Below, one piece after another: positions 21,408 to 34,000 of a DNA stretch of 52,624 bases. The DNA is taken from assembly GCF_001039355.2 (NCBI RefSeq), contig NW_019775730.1, positions 42,008 to 94,631 on the forward strand. The letters run 5' to 3'. The position numbers and the translations under genes are program-made. The stretch's first letter is position 1. Every line of letters begins with the position of its first letter. Source of the stretch: Lingula anatina. Its lineage: Eukaryota > Brachiopoda > Lingulata > Lingulida > Lingulidae. The notes under the pieces were generated by a model. That model worked only from the letters and a program-made list of their open reading frames with translations. It had not been told where the DNA came from and searched no databases.

Positions 21408-24400
21408 TTACAGAAATACAAAATCTTCTGATTCCTTTGAAGGTGAACGTGGCTTCCCATCATCGTTCAAATGTCTCACTCTTAAAAACTTGTCATTCTT
21501 TGGATGGTATGACTCACAGTTTACTTCGTTGCTGCGCCCTTCAGAAAATATGAACATTGGGTATTGTCCTTTCTGCTTTGGTGGGGACAGGAACTAAAAA
21601 AAATGTAAATTCAAAAAATTTATTTTCTATAACAATACCAGTTATCAAACTAAAATGTGTAACAGCAATTTTCTGGCATTCTTTCATCTGCCTGAAGATT
21701 ACATAAAATAAATTCAAATTTTTTATTATTAAATACATAACAGGTTTAACAAATGTTAAAGATAATATTAAGACCATTTCTGATAGTTTTATATTGACAA
21801 ACAAATAATGTACTGCATTTTCTTCACAGAAGTATATTTGCACAGATACTTACCTCTTTTGCATGAACAAAGAACTGTTCAAAATCCTGCCTGGTTCTAC
21901 AGTAAAAACCTATAGTGCAACTGGGATCCATCTTTGAGAAAGACATCTTTCTGGGGGTGACACAGTGGAAAGACTGCAACAAAAAGGCATAGAAATAGAA
22001 CAAAAACATGCATGTATGTAGTGAAAAATACATTTAATTATCCTGTTGAGACTTGTACTTGGTATACTACTACCACAGTGGCAGATTTAGGGGGTGTCAC
22101 ACCTCTTGAAATTAGCATTATGACTAGCTGAATCATGGTTTGAACCATACCAAATGCCATGGTTCCCCCTCCTAAACACCAAAAATTTGCTTCTCCCTTC
22201 AGCGGGCCCAGAACCCCACGCATGGGGGTGAGGGCTGGCTTTGGATCCAAGGCCTGTCATTCCTGAAAAAAAACAGACCCCCTCCCCTTCAAATAATCCT
22301 AGATCCACCCCTGTACAAGGGTGTTGTTTAGGTACAATTTCAAAATTCACATTAAATTTTTTTGAGTGTGTGTGTTTGACAACACATTTTTTTGATATTT
22401 AAAAAAATTAACTTCAATACCTGTATAGGGAAATTGTTATCTGTCACAACATTCACCACATCTTGGCAGTAATGGGGATCTAAGTGGATGAGCTTTTCAT
22501 CTGAAACCAAAACAAACTGATAATCAGTAAAGAAATACAAGTGTTCTGTGCTACTGACAGGTAAAATTTTCAAGTGTCTGAGTTCAGAAAATCAATCGGT
22601 TCTGCTCCAGACAACATACATGTTATACTTACATACAAATCATCTACACACAAAGAAAAAGACATTATAAGGTCAAATATAAAAAGAACACAATAACTAA
22701 AAAGTTGTAACAACTTACATGTTAAGGACATGATAAAAACTAAAGCAGCAAATAAAATACATTAACCAACAAATAACCAAAACAGGACATAACCCCTCAC
22801 CCTGAAAGCCAACAAAGTACAAGGAATGTTTGGGCTTTCCTCCTATCACTCCAATACACATATCATAGGCAAGACATGACTGGATACACGGGGTGTAAAT
22901 ATGGTTCAGTATCTCCCCTCCTAGTCTGACTGGGATCAGAATGATCACTGCTCTCCAGTGGTCCTCACTGGCGCCCTCTGTCTCCTGGTAAGAATGCTCC
23001 AGGGAGGTGCTGCTGTTGAAGGTTTCTGCCCGAGGTCGTTTTGTACACAAGTCAATTATATCTTGTTTGTACACTGAAACACAGGAGATATTGTTTTAAG
23101 TCATTACATAGTATGTATTAGGTGTTACACAAGATTTTTCAGGTTTCAAATGTGAAAAGTACCAACATCTTAATTTTCATATCTCCTTAGCAATATGATT
23201 TCTATATCCTAAGACATGATTGCAATTTAATAAGAGTTCATACTGAGTAGTGAGTCAGTCGGAAAGTATCCACAGACTTACTTATTTGGATACTCTAATT
23301 ATTTGTATTGGTGTGCGAGATTGTTTGAGAAAAAGAGAGGGAGAGAGAAAACTAAATACCTGTACTATCCTGAGAAACATAAACACACACTTGGCCAAGT
23401 ATTGGATTAAACTCAAACGCATTTTCCATTGCTATCCTGAATAAGATTAATTTTATATAATTAGGTAAACTGTTTCTTAATTTTCAACTATTTGCATTAA
23501 ACATAAAATTCACCCTTTTAATGAGTACATTAAAATTTTGCTGATCCAATTCCATCTTAAGACCATATAATATCTTGTCCACAATTTACTGTTTTAAACA
23601 GTGAAACCAGGCACGTCCATTATTGACAACTGGCAAAAATATGCAACTGCGACTTACTAAAGAAAAAAGACATTTCATGTCAATCTGTGATCAATTTTGT
23701 TTAAATTTACCCCATGCCTAAAAGAAAAAGTGTGCTATCATGGCAAACCCTACATCATTCAGAAATATGCATTCTGCATTGTTTCATTTACTTACTTTAT
23801 GATATGTGCCACTGAAGCTGGTCCATACCAGTCACCAGGCATCTTCCCAGAGTCTTTACCCAGCTGAACAAGTCTGTGGACTGAGAATGGAGTGTTCTTA
23901 CTAAGGCAGTCGCCAAACCACCTAATGATTTGCCTGTGGAATGTGTCGTGTTCTCGCGAGGGTGAAGCCAAAAACAAGTTCCAGTCTGAAAAAGATAAAT
24001 TTTGAAGATATGGGAAAGTAAAATAAATTAGAGAATTTACGACAGAGACAGTAAAAAAATATGTAATTAAATGGACATTTTAACATTAACAAAAAATTCT
24101 CCAACAGCAAAATTTCCTACAAAAAGACTGATGAAAATGATAACAGAGTATTGCTACTAGTCACATATGGTGCAGTGTACCACAGTTCAGAGTAGTGTAA
24201 AAATAACATGCCATAAATATTTTAATCAATATCATATGTAACAATATAACGGTAGTTATATATAACTCACATCCCAACCTAAAGATTAATAAGTCACAAT
24301 TTCTGTATTAATAAATATAATAAATTCAATGTTACAGTAACAATTGTATCGTAGATGAATTGAAGTGTTACCCATACCTCGCCCAAGGAAATGCATAATT

Positions 24401-26182
24401 AAAGCTTGAGCCAACATCATCTGTCCACTGCGTAACATACAGCCCCAGCCACAGTCTGTTGTGAACTGGGAGCCTGAAATTGTGGGGAAACCTCTTCTAT
24501 ATGTGAACCATATCCTACTGATGAAGTCCTGTTTAAAAAGCTCTATGTCAGGGGGATGCTGTTTATCAGTCTCCGTTTCAAATCCAACTAGTAAAAGAAT
24601 ATATAAATTGTTTTATATATTTTAACAGGAAAGTACACAGCAGACATGCTGAAAACTTTTCAGAATGGCCCGACATTTGGACCGACAGTAATGAAAAATT
24701 TGCTGGACCGAATGGATTTTTGTCAGATCGTAAATCGCCCTTTTCGTTTGAGACGGATAATATCGGTACGATTAGAGTAGCTTACTTTGTTTGTGAATGT
24801 GACAGATTTGAAATGGAAGGGAAAAATGCTTTGGGTTTTATATAATTTTGTTAGTGAAGTATGTCAAATGATGACTGTAAATTCAAAATTGCTGCTCTTA
24901 AAACTCTTGTTGGTCCTTTGGACTGACCAAGTCCAATATTTTACCGGTCCAGACAAATTTTCCCGGTCATGACCGATCAGACTGACAGTTTCAGCATGTC
25001 TGCACAATGATGTGTTATATGAGAAATATTGAATTTTTAAATAGGCTGCTGAAAGATGAAACAGTAAAGATAGAAAATGATGCCCTGCATTTTCATATAA
25101 TGTGCATGTAACCACACATTAAAAAAACTACTAGTACTGTGTTTTATTGAAGGAATGATATGAATATTATTGACCCAGTAAAATTCATGGGCTACTTTCT
25201 GATAAATGTTTTTGTTTCTATGATAGTGAAATGGAAACAGATCAATCCAAACATTATGTAATTACAGATTGCATATATACATGTACCTTCATTCTTGGCA
25301 TGGTAACATTTCCCAAGCAGAAAAAGAGGGTGTTGATGGTTGAAGTGAGTCTTGGTTTTCACTGTCCAACCTGAAGATTTAAGCAATAATAAATAAGTAT
25401 AAGAAAACTTGTCAATTGAGGACAAAATTTAGTTCCAAAACAGAAAAAATTAAATTTAAATTTATATCCATCAATATTCTGTAACTACATGTAATATCAA
25501 TTAAAACTACACCATTTAAACATGACTATCTTCTCATGTAAAATAATTTGTTACACTTACCATATCTCACATTATTCCATGCTGACATAATTTTTGTTTT
25601 CACTTTATCCATTTGATCTTCATTAGGCACATACTCTACAGGAGGGCCAGCATCTATAGTGCTTATAGTTCTCACAGGAGTTTGGTAATTTTTATGCCTA
25701 TGATGGCTAAAATAATGATGTCTATGATGCTTCTTATCAGAATGTTTTTTTTGGTTTGTGTCTGTATCCGTGTGCTCGGGTAAATACGAATTCGCCACAT
25801 CAACAAAGCTACTACTACTAGTCGTTGGACTAGGTTCTGTGTATTCATTCAAATGTACCCTGTGCATTCCGGCGAGTATATCCTCTGGTTCATGGTCAGT
25901 TTCTATGTGCTTTTTCTTCTTTCTGAATTTTAACAGATCCATAGCAGCAGCTAATGTACCCTTGTCCGAAGATAAAGATCGAGTGCCAGTAGTACTCGTA
26001 GTACTAGTAGCCGCTGTGGGATGTTCATTGCCATTGGCATTGCTTATGGCACTTGAAGAGGCACCGTCATTGTTGAGGCTAAGAACACTATCATTCCACG
26101 AAGAAACCGAAATAACATCTGCGTTTTGACTTCTCCTTTGCATTGGGATTCTGAGTACCAAAGAATCGCCAGCAAATGCCAT
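21408..26182 (-). CDS. ATG4: Cysteine protease ATG4 (ATG4C/D type)
   Basis: Nine exons on the minus strand: 25561-26182, 25287-25370, 24378-24587, 23796-23985, 23360-23436, 22801-23073, 22421-22500, 21854-21973, 21408-21593. They join in frame to 613 residues. The catalytic Cys is in [14 protein letters not shown] (about residue 281), and the Asp/His pair is in [10 protein letters not shown]; also clear are [14 protein letters not shown] and [20 protein letters not shown]4 processes and delipidates ATG8-family proteins in autophagosome formation. The C-terminus EDFVFL matches the acidic F-x-x-L LC3-interacting motif of the family. The Ser/Thr/His-rich N-terminal extension of about 190 residues fits the C/D subgroup rather than A/B. 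The small 77-nt exon at 23360 restores the frame between the GDWYGP exon and the VYKQDIID exon. Exons 1-3 are present a second time at 26344-27825. Confidence 0.93.
22076..22313. mobile_element. hAT-like miniature transposon in ATG4 intron
   Basis: The ends are related inverted sequences: CAGTGGCAGATTTAGGGGG on the left and, reverse-complemented from the right, CAGGGGTGGATCTAGGA. The length is 238 bp and there is no coding capacity. The CAGxGGxGGAT end type is common on hAT-derived MITEs; no convincing 8-bp target duplication was seen. Confidence 0.6.
24640..25003. mobile_element. Miniature inverted-repeat element, present in only one of two duplicate copies
   Basis: The perfect 15-bp terminal inverted repeats are GCAGACATGCTGAAA and TTTCAGCATGTCTGC; the length is 364 bp, flanked by ACA on both sides. 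The otherwise nearly identical copy at about 26597 lacks the insert and shows the empty site. No transposase frame is present. Confidence 0.85.
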
Positions 26183-26326
26183 AAACCGATAAAAATTGCA
26201 CTGATTCTGTTTTCATCTGTAATTATTCCGGGTTTCCGATGTGCACTACGTCATCGATTTATGTGTTTATCCACGTCATCAAGTCGTGTACATTTAAAGA
26301 TGGCGCTTCCGTTTGAAAGGTGTGCG

Positions 26327-26327
26327 N
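26327..26327. other. Single N at a probable contig join
   Basis: Left of the N the sequence matches the segment ending near 27970; right of it the sequence matches the segment starting near 24366. This is the pattern left by two contigs with unmerged overlapping ends. Another single N is at 18017, without a visible overlap. Confidence 0.8.
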
Positions 26328-26343
26328 GGAGTGTTACCCATAC

Positions 26344-27825
26344 CTCGCCCAAGGAAATGCATAATTAAAGCTTGAGCCAACATCATCTGTCCACTGCGTA
26401 ACATACAGCCCCAGCCACAGTCTGTTGTGAACTGGGAGCCTGAAATTGTGGGGAATCCTCTTCTATATGTGAACCATATCCTACTGATGAAGTCCTGTTT
26501 AAAAAGCTCTATGTCAGGGGGATGCTGTTTATCAGTCTCCGTTTCAAATCCAACTAGTAAAAAAAATATAAGTTGATTCATATATTTTAACAGGAAAGTA
26601 CGCAATGATGTGTTATATGAGAAATGTTGATTTTTTAAATAGGCTGCTGAAAGATGAAACTGTTTAAAAATTAAAAACCATAAGGTAAACAGACTATGAA
26701 AACAGTAAAGATAGAAAATGATGCCCTACATTTACATACAATGTTCATGTAACCTCACATTAAAATAAAAACTACTGGGACTGTGTTTTATTGAAGAAAT
26801 GATATGGATATTATTGACCCAGTAAAAATCATGGGCTACTTTCTGATATATGTTTTTGTTTCTATGATAGTGAAATGGAAACAGATCAATCCAAACATTA
26901 TGTTATTAGAGACTGCATATACATGTACCTTCATTTTTGGCATGGTAACATTTCCCAAGCAGAAAAAGAGGATGTTGATGGTTGAAGTGAGTCTTGGTTT
27001 TCACTGTCCAACCTGGATATTTAAACAATAATAAATAATTATTAGAAAACTTGTCAATTGAGGCCAAAACTTAGTTCCAAAACAGAAAAAAAATTAAATC
27101 ATATCCATCAATACTCTATAACTACATGTAATATCAATTACAACTACACCATTTAAACATGACTATCCTCTCATGTAAAATAACTTGTTACACTTACCAT
27201 ATCTCACATTATTCCATGCTGACATAATTTTTGTTTTCACTTTATCCATTTGATCTTCATTAGGCACATACTCTACTGGAGGGCCAGCATCTATAGTGCT
27301 TATAGTTCTCACAGGAGTTTGGTAATTTTTATGCCTATGATGGCTAAAATAATGATGTCTATGATGCTTCTTATCAGAATGTTTCTTTTGGTTTGTGTCT
27401 GTATCTGTGTGCTCGGGCAAATACGAATTCGCCACATCAACAAAGCTACTACTACTACTACTAGTCGTTGGACTAGGTTCTGTGTATTCATTCAAATGTA
27501 CCCTGTGCATTCCGGCGAGTATATCCTCTGGTTCATGGTCAGTTTCTATGTGCTTTTTCTTCTTTCTGAATTTTAACAGATCCATAGCAGCAGCTAATGT
27601 ACCCTTGTCCGAAGATAAAGATCGAGTGCCAGTAGTACTTGTAGTACTAGTAGCCGCTGTGGGATGTTCATTGCCATTGGCATTGCTTATGGCACTTGAT
27701 GAGGCACCGTCATTGTTGAGGCTAAGAACACTATCATTCCACGAAGAAACCGAAATAACATCTGCGTTTTGACTTCTCCTTTGCATTGGGATTCTGAGTA
27801 CCAAAGAATCGCCAGCAAATGCCAT
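26344..27825 (-). other. Second copy of ATG4 exons 1-3
   Basis: Exon 1 is 27198-27825, exon 2 26929-27012, exon 3 26344-26553. All splice sites and the reading frame are intact. Exon 1 encodes two more Ser in a poly-Ser tract than the other copy; coding differences are otherwise few. Introns differ by the 364-bp MITE (absent here) and by a 43-bp segment near 26661-26703 (present only here). The start codon at 27825 faces RAD17, so this is the copy joined to the true promoter. I judge it an alternative haplotype or unmerged contig end rather than a second gene. Confidence 0.85.
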
Positions 27826-28060
27826 AAACCGATAAAAACTGCACTGATTCTGTTTTCATCTGTAATTATTCCGGGTTTCCGATGTGCACTACGTCATCGA
27901 TATATGTGTTTATCCACGTCATCAAGTCGTGTACATTTAAAGATGGCGCTTCCGTTTGAAAGGTGTGCGAAATGTTATTTCAATGTCGCGTCCGCTAATA
28001 AGCAACTGATGGTGCAACAAAAAGTGCTTTAATGTAGTGCCGTCATTATTTTAGCAAATA
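27826..28060. promoter_or_regulatory. Bidirectional promoter ATG4/RAD17
   Basis: The divergent start codons are only 235 bp apart. The interval is less AT-rich than the flanks and contains AAGATGGCG, which matches a YY1-type element and is also a strong initiation context. A truncated duplicate of the same interval sits at 26183-26326. Confidence 0.7.
27943..28032 (+). CDS. Upstream ORF in the RAD17 5' leader
   Basis: A 29-codon frame starting AAGATGG (strong context) and ending in TAA 28 nt before the RAD17 ATG. It codes for a short peptide beginning MALPFERCAKCYF. Whether it lies in the mRNA depends on the start site, which is not visible. If transcribed it would be expected to reduce RAD17 translation. 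Confidence 0.4.
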   Translation: MALPFERCAKCYFNVASANKQLMVQQKVL

Positions 28061-31000
28061 ATGGTAAGTTACCCGCTTTTAAACATGTAGGAATAACAAT
28101 GAGATTTCCCAAACCGTCACTTTCTAGTGTGTGATTGTCTTGTGAGGTTGTTCAAATACGAAATAGAACACTACTAATATAATGTGATGTGACAGGGACA
28201 CATCTTGTGTCACAGTTGAATGTGGTATCTTGTCAACTATCAATCGGATATAGTATGTCCCTTAGAAAATAAGAAAACCACCTGCAATCTGGGAGATGGG
28301 GGTGGGGGAAGTACAGAAGAATAAAAGTGCCACAAGATGTATTCGTGTTTTATTATTTTTCCCCCCAATGACTTCATGCTTGGTTTCATTTTTATTTTAG
28401 AAGAAAGAAGATGTAGATTGTTTGTGGAGTGATGAAGAAGATGACATTTTTTTCAGTCCAACTAAGCCGGTTGTAAAAAACAATGTCAATAAACAAAGGA
28501 AGTTGGATACTTTTACAAGTCAAATACCTGCACAAATTTCAACTGTAAAGGTAAGTATGAAAGGGTTTTTAAATCATGCATTGCATATCTCTTGATATGA
28601 GTACATATTATCACAGTGTCCCATTGCTTATATGATTAGTTGTGCAATTTGCCTTTTCTTTTCCTTTACTCTATGCATTTGTTGCTTCCTTAATAAAAAA
28701 ACGTTAAATAATGAATAATTTAAAGAAACAAATGATTCATTATTTAAGTTAACCTTTCAGAGCAATGCCTCCTGGGTAGCCTCAGCCTTTGATGGTTTTG
28801 ATGACTTTGAGGCCCCAGTTGTGAAATCATGCACTGCTGGAAAACAAACACTGCTGTCCCAGAGCAGTGATTCTTTCCAAAGAAAGAGACCCAGAGAGAC
28901 AAGTACCAAAACAAGGGGGCATAGTTTCATGAGCCAAAGAAGTGCCATAACCAGAAGGAAGAATGTATCGGATAATGACCTCTGGGCTGATAAGCATGCA
29001 CCACTCTCAAAAGTAAGGTTTGATTAAAACGCACAAGTTTTTTTGTTCATAATGTAAATGCCAATAGGCTGGGAAAGTAACAATTTATTTCTCACAGTAT
29101 TGACAAAAGAATTTCTACAATTCTAGTGAAATTACTGATGAAACTTTTCAACAGTGGGTTTAAACTTTTTGAAGATGGTAATGGTTTCAGGGGCTGATGT
29201 GATACCTTGAATTTACCTGTATCTTCACATTCTGACTATATTTGATGAGCAATCAGAAAATATGTTTTACATTTTTCTTGATAAAAATTGGACCCAGTGA
29301 TTAGAAAGTTTTTAAAAATGTAATTTTGATGTGGAAATATTAGTATTATTTCATGTGATAAGTGCTTGCTTGCAAATAAGCTCTCCTTGCTGAACCGTTT
29401 AGACTGAGCAAAATATTTATCAGCCTGGTATAGATTTACTCCAAAAATTATAATTTTTTACACAAGCAAAATACTAAAGTGTAGACTTGGTTGTTTAAAT
29501 GCATACCCCTTTCCTTTTTAGAATGACCTTGCCGTCCACAAAAAGAAGATAGAAGAGGTAGAGAATTGGTTGTTGAATAATTTGAAGAGGAAACCACATC
29601 AGGTAAACAGACACCCCTCATTTAGATAGAGTAAATACAATTTTGATTTAAAACCAATTGAACTTTTTGATACATTACATCAAGTGATAGGTTTGAACAG
29701 GTTTAATCATTAGAAATTTTACGTGTTCTAACTTCTGAGCAATTGCCATTCATAACTGCTCGTGCATGTGTGGTTACAGGTGCACCAGGCCATAAGATAC
29801 ATACTTTAGACTCTGGATATGATTTGAAAAAAAAAGAATTTGTCCTCCATTTAGATGTTGTAAGGACTTTGTGTATGTTTGTACATCCCTTAGTCAGCCA
29901 ATCTACACCAGACCAAAAAAATAACATTCAATTTTTTTCAGGGAGCCCCTGTGTTGCTCCTGACAGGTCCAGCAGGAGCAGGAAAAACAGCAACCATGAA
30001 TGTTTTATCACAGGAGCACAATATAGAAATACAGGAATGGGTAAACCCCCTTGTTACCCAGTTTGAGGAAATTGCTTTCAACAGAGAAGGTTAGATTAGA
30101 AATATATTTGCAATGAGTAGGAGTCCCTATATTCTTAAGGTTTCATCATATTTGCTTAGTTACACTTAAAAATCCTTTATGTTTCACCTAGATGATTGCA
30201 AATAATTAGATGTTCAGTGATTTTTTTTTTGCTTTTTATCGCTACTTTTATATGCTATTTATACTCTTGAGATACACACAATTGGCCTGCATTTATATGT
30301 TCATTGAAAGATTTTTTTAGATAACACATTTTTTAAAATGATCTTTATGTCAGTCAATGCTGATGTGTTTTTTCCTTCACACAGTTGTCCTGAAATTACG
30401 TTCATTGATTTCTTTTAACATGATACATTTTATAAAATATTTTAGGTTATTTAATGCTGATTTGTTTTTTTCCTTCAGATTATGTGCCTGTGGAAGGACC
30501 CACACATAATTCTCAGGTGACAGTATTTAGGGATTTCCTTCTCAGAGCCAATAAATATCAAACTCTTCAGATATTTGGAGGTGACCGCTGTCACAGCAGA
30601 AAGATTGTCCTAGTAGAGGTTGGTATTTTCAGCAAGGTATAAGTAATTAAGATGTGCTTGAGGGAGTGTTTTCTTTTTTGATTATCTGTTGAATCAGATT
30701 TGATCTGATGTTGTTATTTTTTTGCTGAACATGATGTTTTTAAGGATTATGGAGATATGTCATTAATAGATTCTAGCTTGTATTTGAAGTATGAAGCCTG
30801 AAATACAGTAAATGCCACTATTATGTGTTATTTTTGTCAATTTTTTTTTCCATTTTCAGGATTTTCCCAACTTCTTTTATAGACAGTCAAAAGACTTCCA
30901 TGAAATATTGAGGTATATAAATGATGATGTTTTCCAAAATTAAAATTATTTTTAAAGGAAAAAAATTCTGTGCAAACTTCGATTTCAAAACTTAACAACC

Positions 31001-34000
31001 TATGTATAGCACCTAATTTTCAGCAAGGTTGAAGCGCATATGTTTTAGTAAATGAGTAACTACTAGTACTAGTACAATTTTATGGTTATTTCCAGAAAAT
31101 ATGTCTCTACGGGTCACTGTCCTCTGGTATTTATAATTAGTGATAGTGCAGGTGGTGAGTCCAATGAGAGGCATCTCTTCCCAAAAGATCTACAAAGTCA
31201 GCTTAATATATACAACATTAGGTGAGTTGGTATTAATAACTAAAGTCAACTTGATAAATATCGTTTTAGGAAGCGATTTAATAATGGTATGATGAGTTTT
31301 ATGGTTAACTTAATAAGGAGCAATTAAAACATGATATTGATGGTGAGCAACCTAATATTATGTTTTGATATCTTGTACTAATTTATTTTCAGTTTTAATC
31401 CAGTAGCGCCAACAAGTATGGTCAAAGTATTACAAAGGATAGCTACAACTGAATCTACTAAGGTACAATGTCTATGACAGGAAGTTTGCCATCTCTGTTA
31501 TATGCCCTTTTTTGTTTTATTGCTTTCTGTAGTGTTTTCTGAGAAATAAAAAAAGAAGAAAATTAAAACCTACAGTGTCATCCAACAACTTATAATTTTT
31601 ACACTAAAAATTCACCGATGGAAATTTTCAGCCAGTAGTTGACTTTTGAACTCTGATAAAAATCTTACTACATTAAATTTGATTTTGATTTCATATTTAT
31701 TTTATACACAGTATATATGATAGCATTGATTATTCATATTGCCTTTGTCAGGGTGCCCATAAGTTTAGTGTTCCAAGTAAGTCGACTCTGGAAGCTATTG
31801 CCAATGCAAGCTCTGGAGATATCCGTGGTGCTGTTAATGCTTTACAGTTTGCCTGTCTTAGAGGTAAGTGAAGATGAACTTTCAAAGTATTGATTTAATT
31901 AACACAAGATGTACTGTTCACAAGAAGTATTATTTATTGTTGAATGTCTGTTGATTGGTTAGGAAAATGAAATTAGATAAACAAAATTTCTATTATTATT
32001 TTTTTATACACTATGACAACTATTTTAAAAAGTGTTATTGTTATGAGTATTATTATGATGGTTAAAGATCAGTTCCACAAGAAGAAAACTGTTTCTTTTC
32101 TTTCATGAAAAAGATATGTTATAAAAGTATTTTGTTTCCATCCTAAAATATTTTATATACCACAACCATTGTTTTCCAATTTGTATATTCTGTTACTGTC
32201 ATAGACACAGCAGATTTGGCCAGTATAATGAGGTCATCTTGTAAGGACAAGAAGAAAAGTGAGCAGAGTTCAAAATCAAAATCAAAATCTGCAAAGTCCA
32301 AGCAGACAAAAGGCACATCGAATGCAGGAGATGAGGAAGAGACAGATCTTGCGGCCATTGGAGGGAAAGACACTTCATTATTCTTATTCAGGGCTCTGGG
32401 AAAGATCTTACATTGTAAAAGTGAGTAATTGCCATTCCTGATATGCTGAATTATGAAAAAAAATTGATACAATAAACTAGGCACTGCAAATTTAAATGAT
32501 AAATTTTATTTAACAAATTCTGTCTGAAGATTGATCATCATGATTAACAGTGTTTGAAGGTGTTACTTCTATAAATACAAACTTAATATATACACTATTC
32601 ATATTTTTCTAAGTAATTTAGTGGAAATTAGTTGAGTAACATTATATATATATTTTTTACATTGTAGGAGACCCAGACAGTTCTGATGCTCTCCTGCTCC
32701 CACCACATTTAGCACAGTATTCACGGCATGATTTGCTTTTGAATCCAGAGGTAAAGATTTTGCTGAAGTAAAAATGACCTGAAAGCACTGACAGTAATTA
32801 AGAAATCCTTTCAAAACTTCCCATTCTGTAATACATAAAATTTATGTACTATACTATACAAGATTATGCAAAAATGTGGTTATATATGCTGGGGTAAGGT
32901 TAGGTTTAATATTAAACATTTGTCAAATGTTTGATTGAGGATTTTAACAAGAAACTGTTTTCAGCATCATTCTTCTTAATTTCGTCATAACGTTTTGAAA
33001 TGGTTTGTATATTTTACCCTTTACATCCATATCAAATACATATCATGTTTATTTAAAAACTAGGTCGTAATTGAAAGGTCCAACTTATCTGGAGACTTCT
33101 TCACAGCATATCTGCAGCAGAATTATGTGGATTTTTATTCAGATATAGATGATGTTGTGAGGGCAAGTGAATATATTAGTGACTGTGATTTCCTTACTTC
33201 AGACTGGGTGGTAAGTGTCGTCAGTAGACTCTTTAATTCAGAATTCAAATTTGAAATTAAAGTTGAGGTTAAAATGTAACAAAATGACATATTATGCTGA
33301 TGCAGGGGTATGTTTTACCATTAAGTTTTTATGGAAAAATCTGTATTGATAATTTTGCATTTATCTGTCTTATCATAATTAATGGTGATGAATTTTCACA
33401 CTGCCAGTTTTTTTTATGCTAAGTTATTTTGTATAGATGTAAATTTAAACATTATTGATGGTCTCTAGTTAAGATGGTAGCAAAAGTAGAGTTAGAGGCT
33501 AAATAACCAGAGTTGTACACAATGCTACACATTCAGATGTAAAATTAGCATTTATGTCAACAAGGTCCATGGATGGTGGATAAAAATGTTGTGTACAATT
33601 CTTAGTCAAAAACACCACTGCTTTATTGCATTAAAGGTGTTTTCATTTCAAGACAGCTATAGGATTTATTGTTACAATATGTGTGATGAAATTATGATTT
33701 ATAAACTAGAATTATTTGTCTTATCCATCTGGTTTTTAATTCTTTTACAGTCTCAGACATCATAAGAATTCTATGCATCATCAGTGGCTTACATATTATA
33801 ACAATATATTCAGTGGAATGAAAAAAAATATGTATAATCAATATGTTGATATATTATAACAATATGAGCAATGAAAAAAATTTCGTATTGATTAAAGTGG
33901 GATCTAATTTATTCTAGTCTCGGACATCCCAAGGATTGTATGCAGCATCAGTGGCAGCCAGGGGTATCATGTTCAGTAACTCAGCTAGAGCTGGCAGTAC

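Noticed and set aside
22038-22350. Short minus-strand frames with Gly/Pro-rich peptides
   Set aside because: They fall inside the hAT-like MITE and do not join the ATG4 exons.
25758-26129. Plus-strand frames of about 125 codons at 25758-26129 and 27395-27772
   Set aside because: They are antisense shadows of ATG4 exon 1, whose minus-strand frame continues through correct splice sites to a conserved protease.
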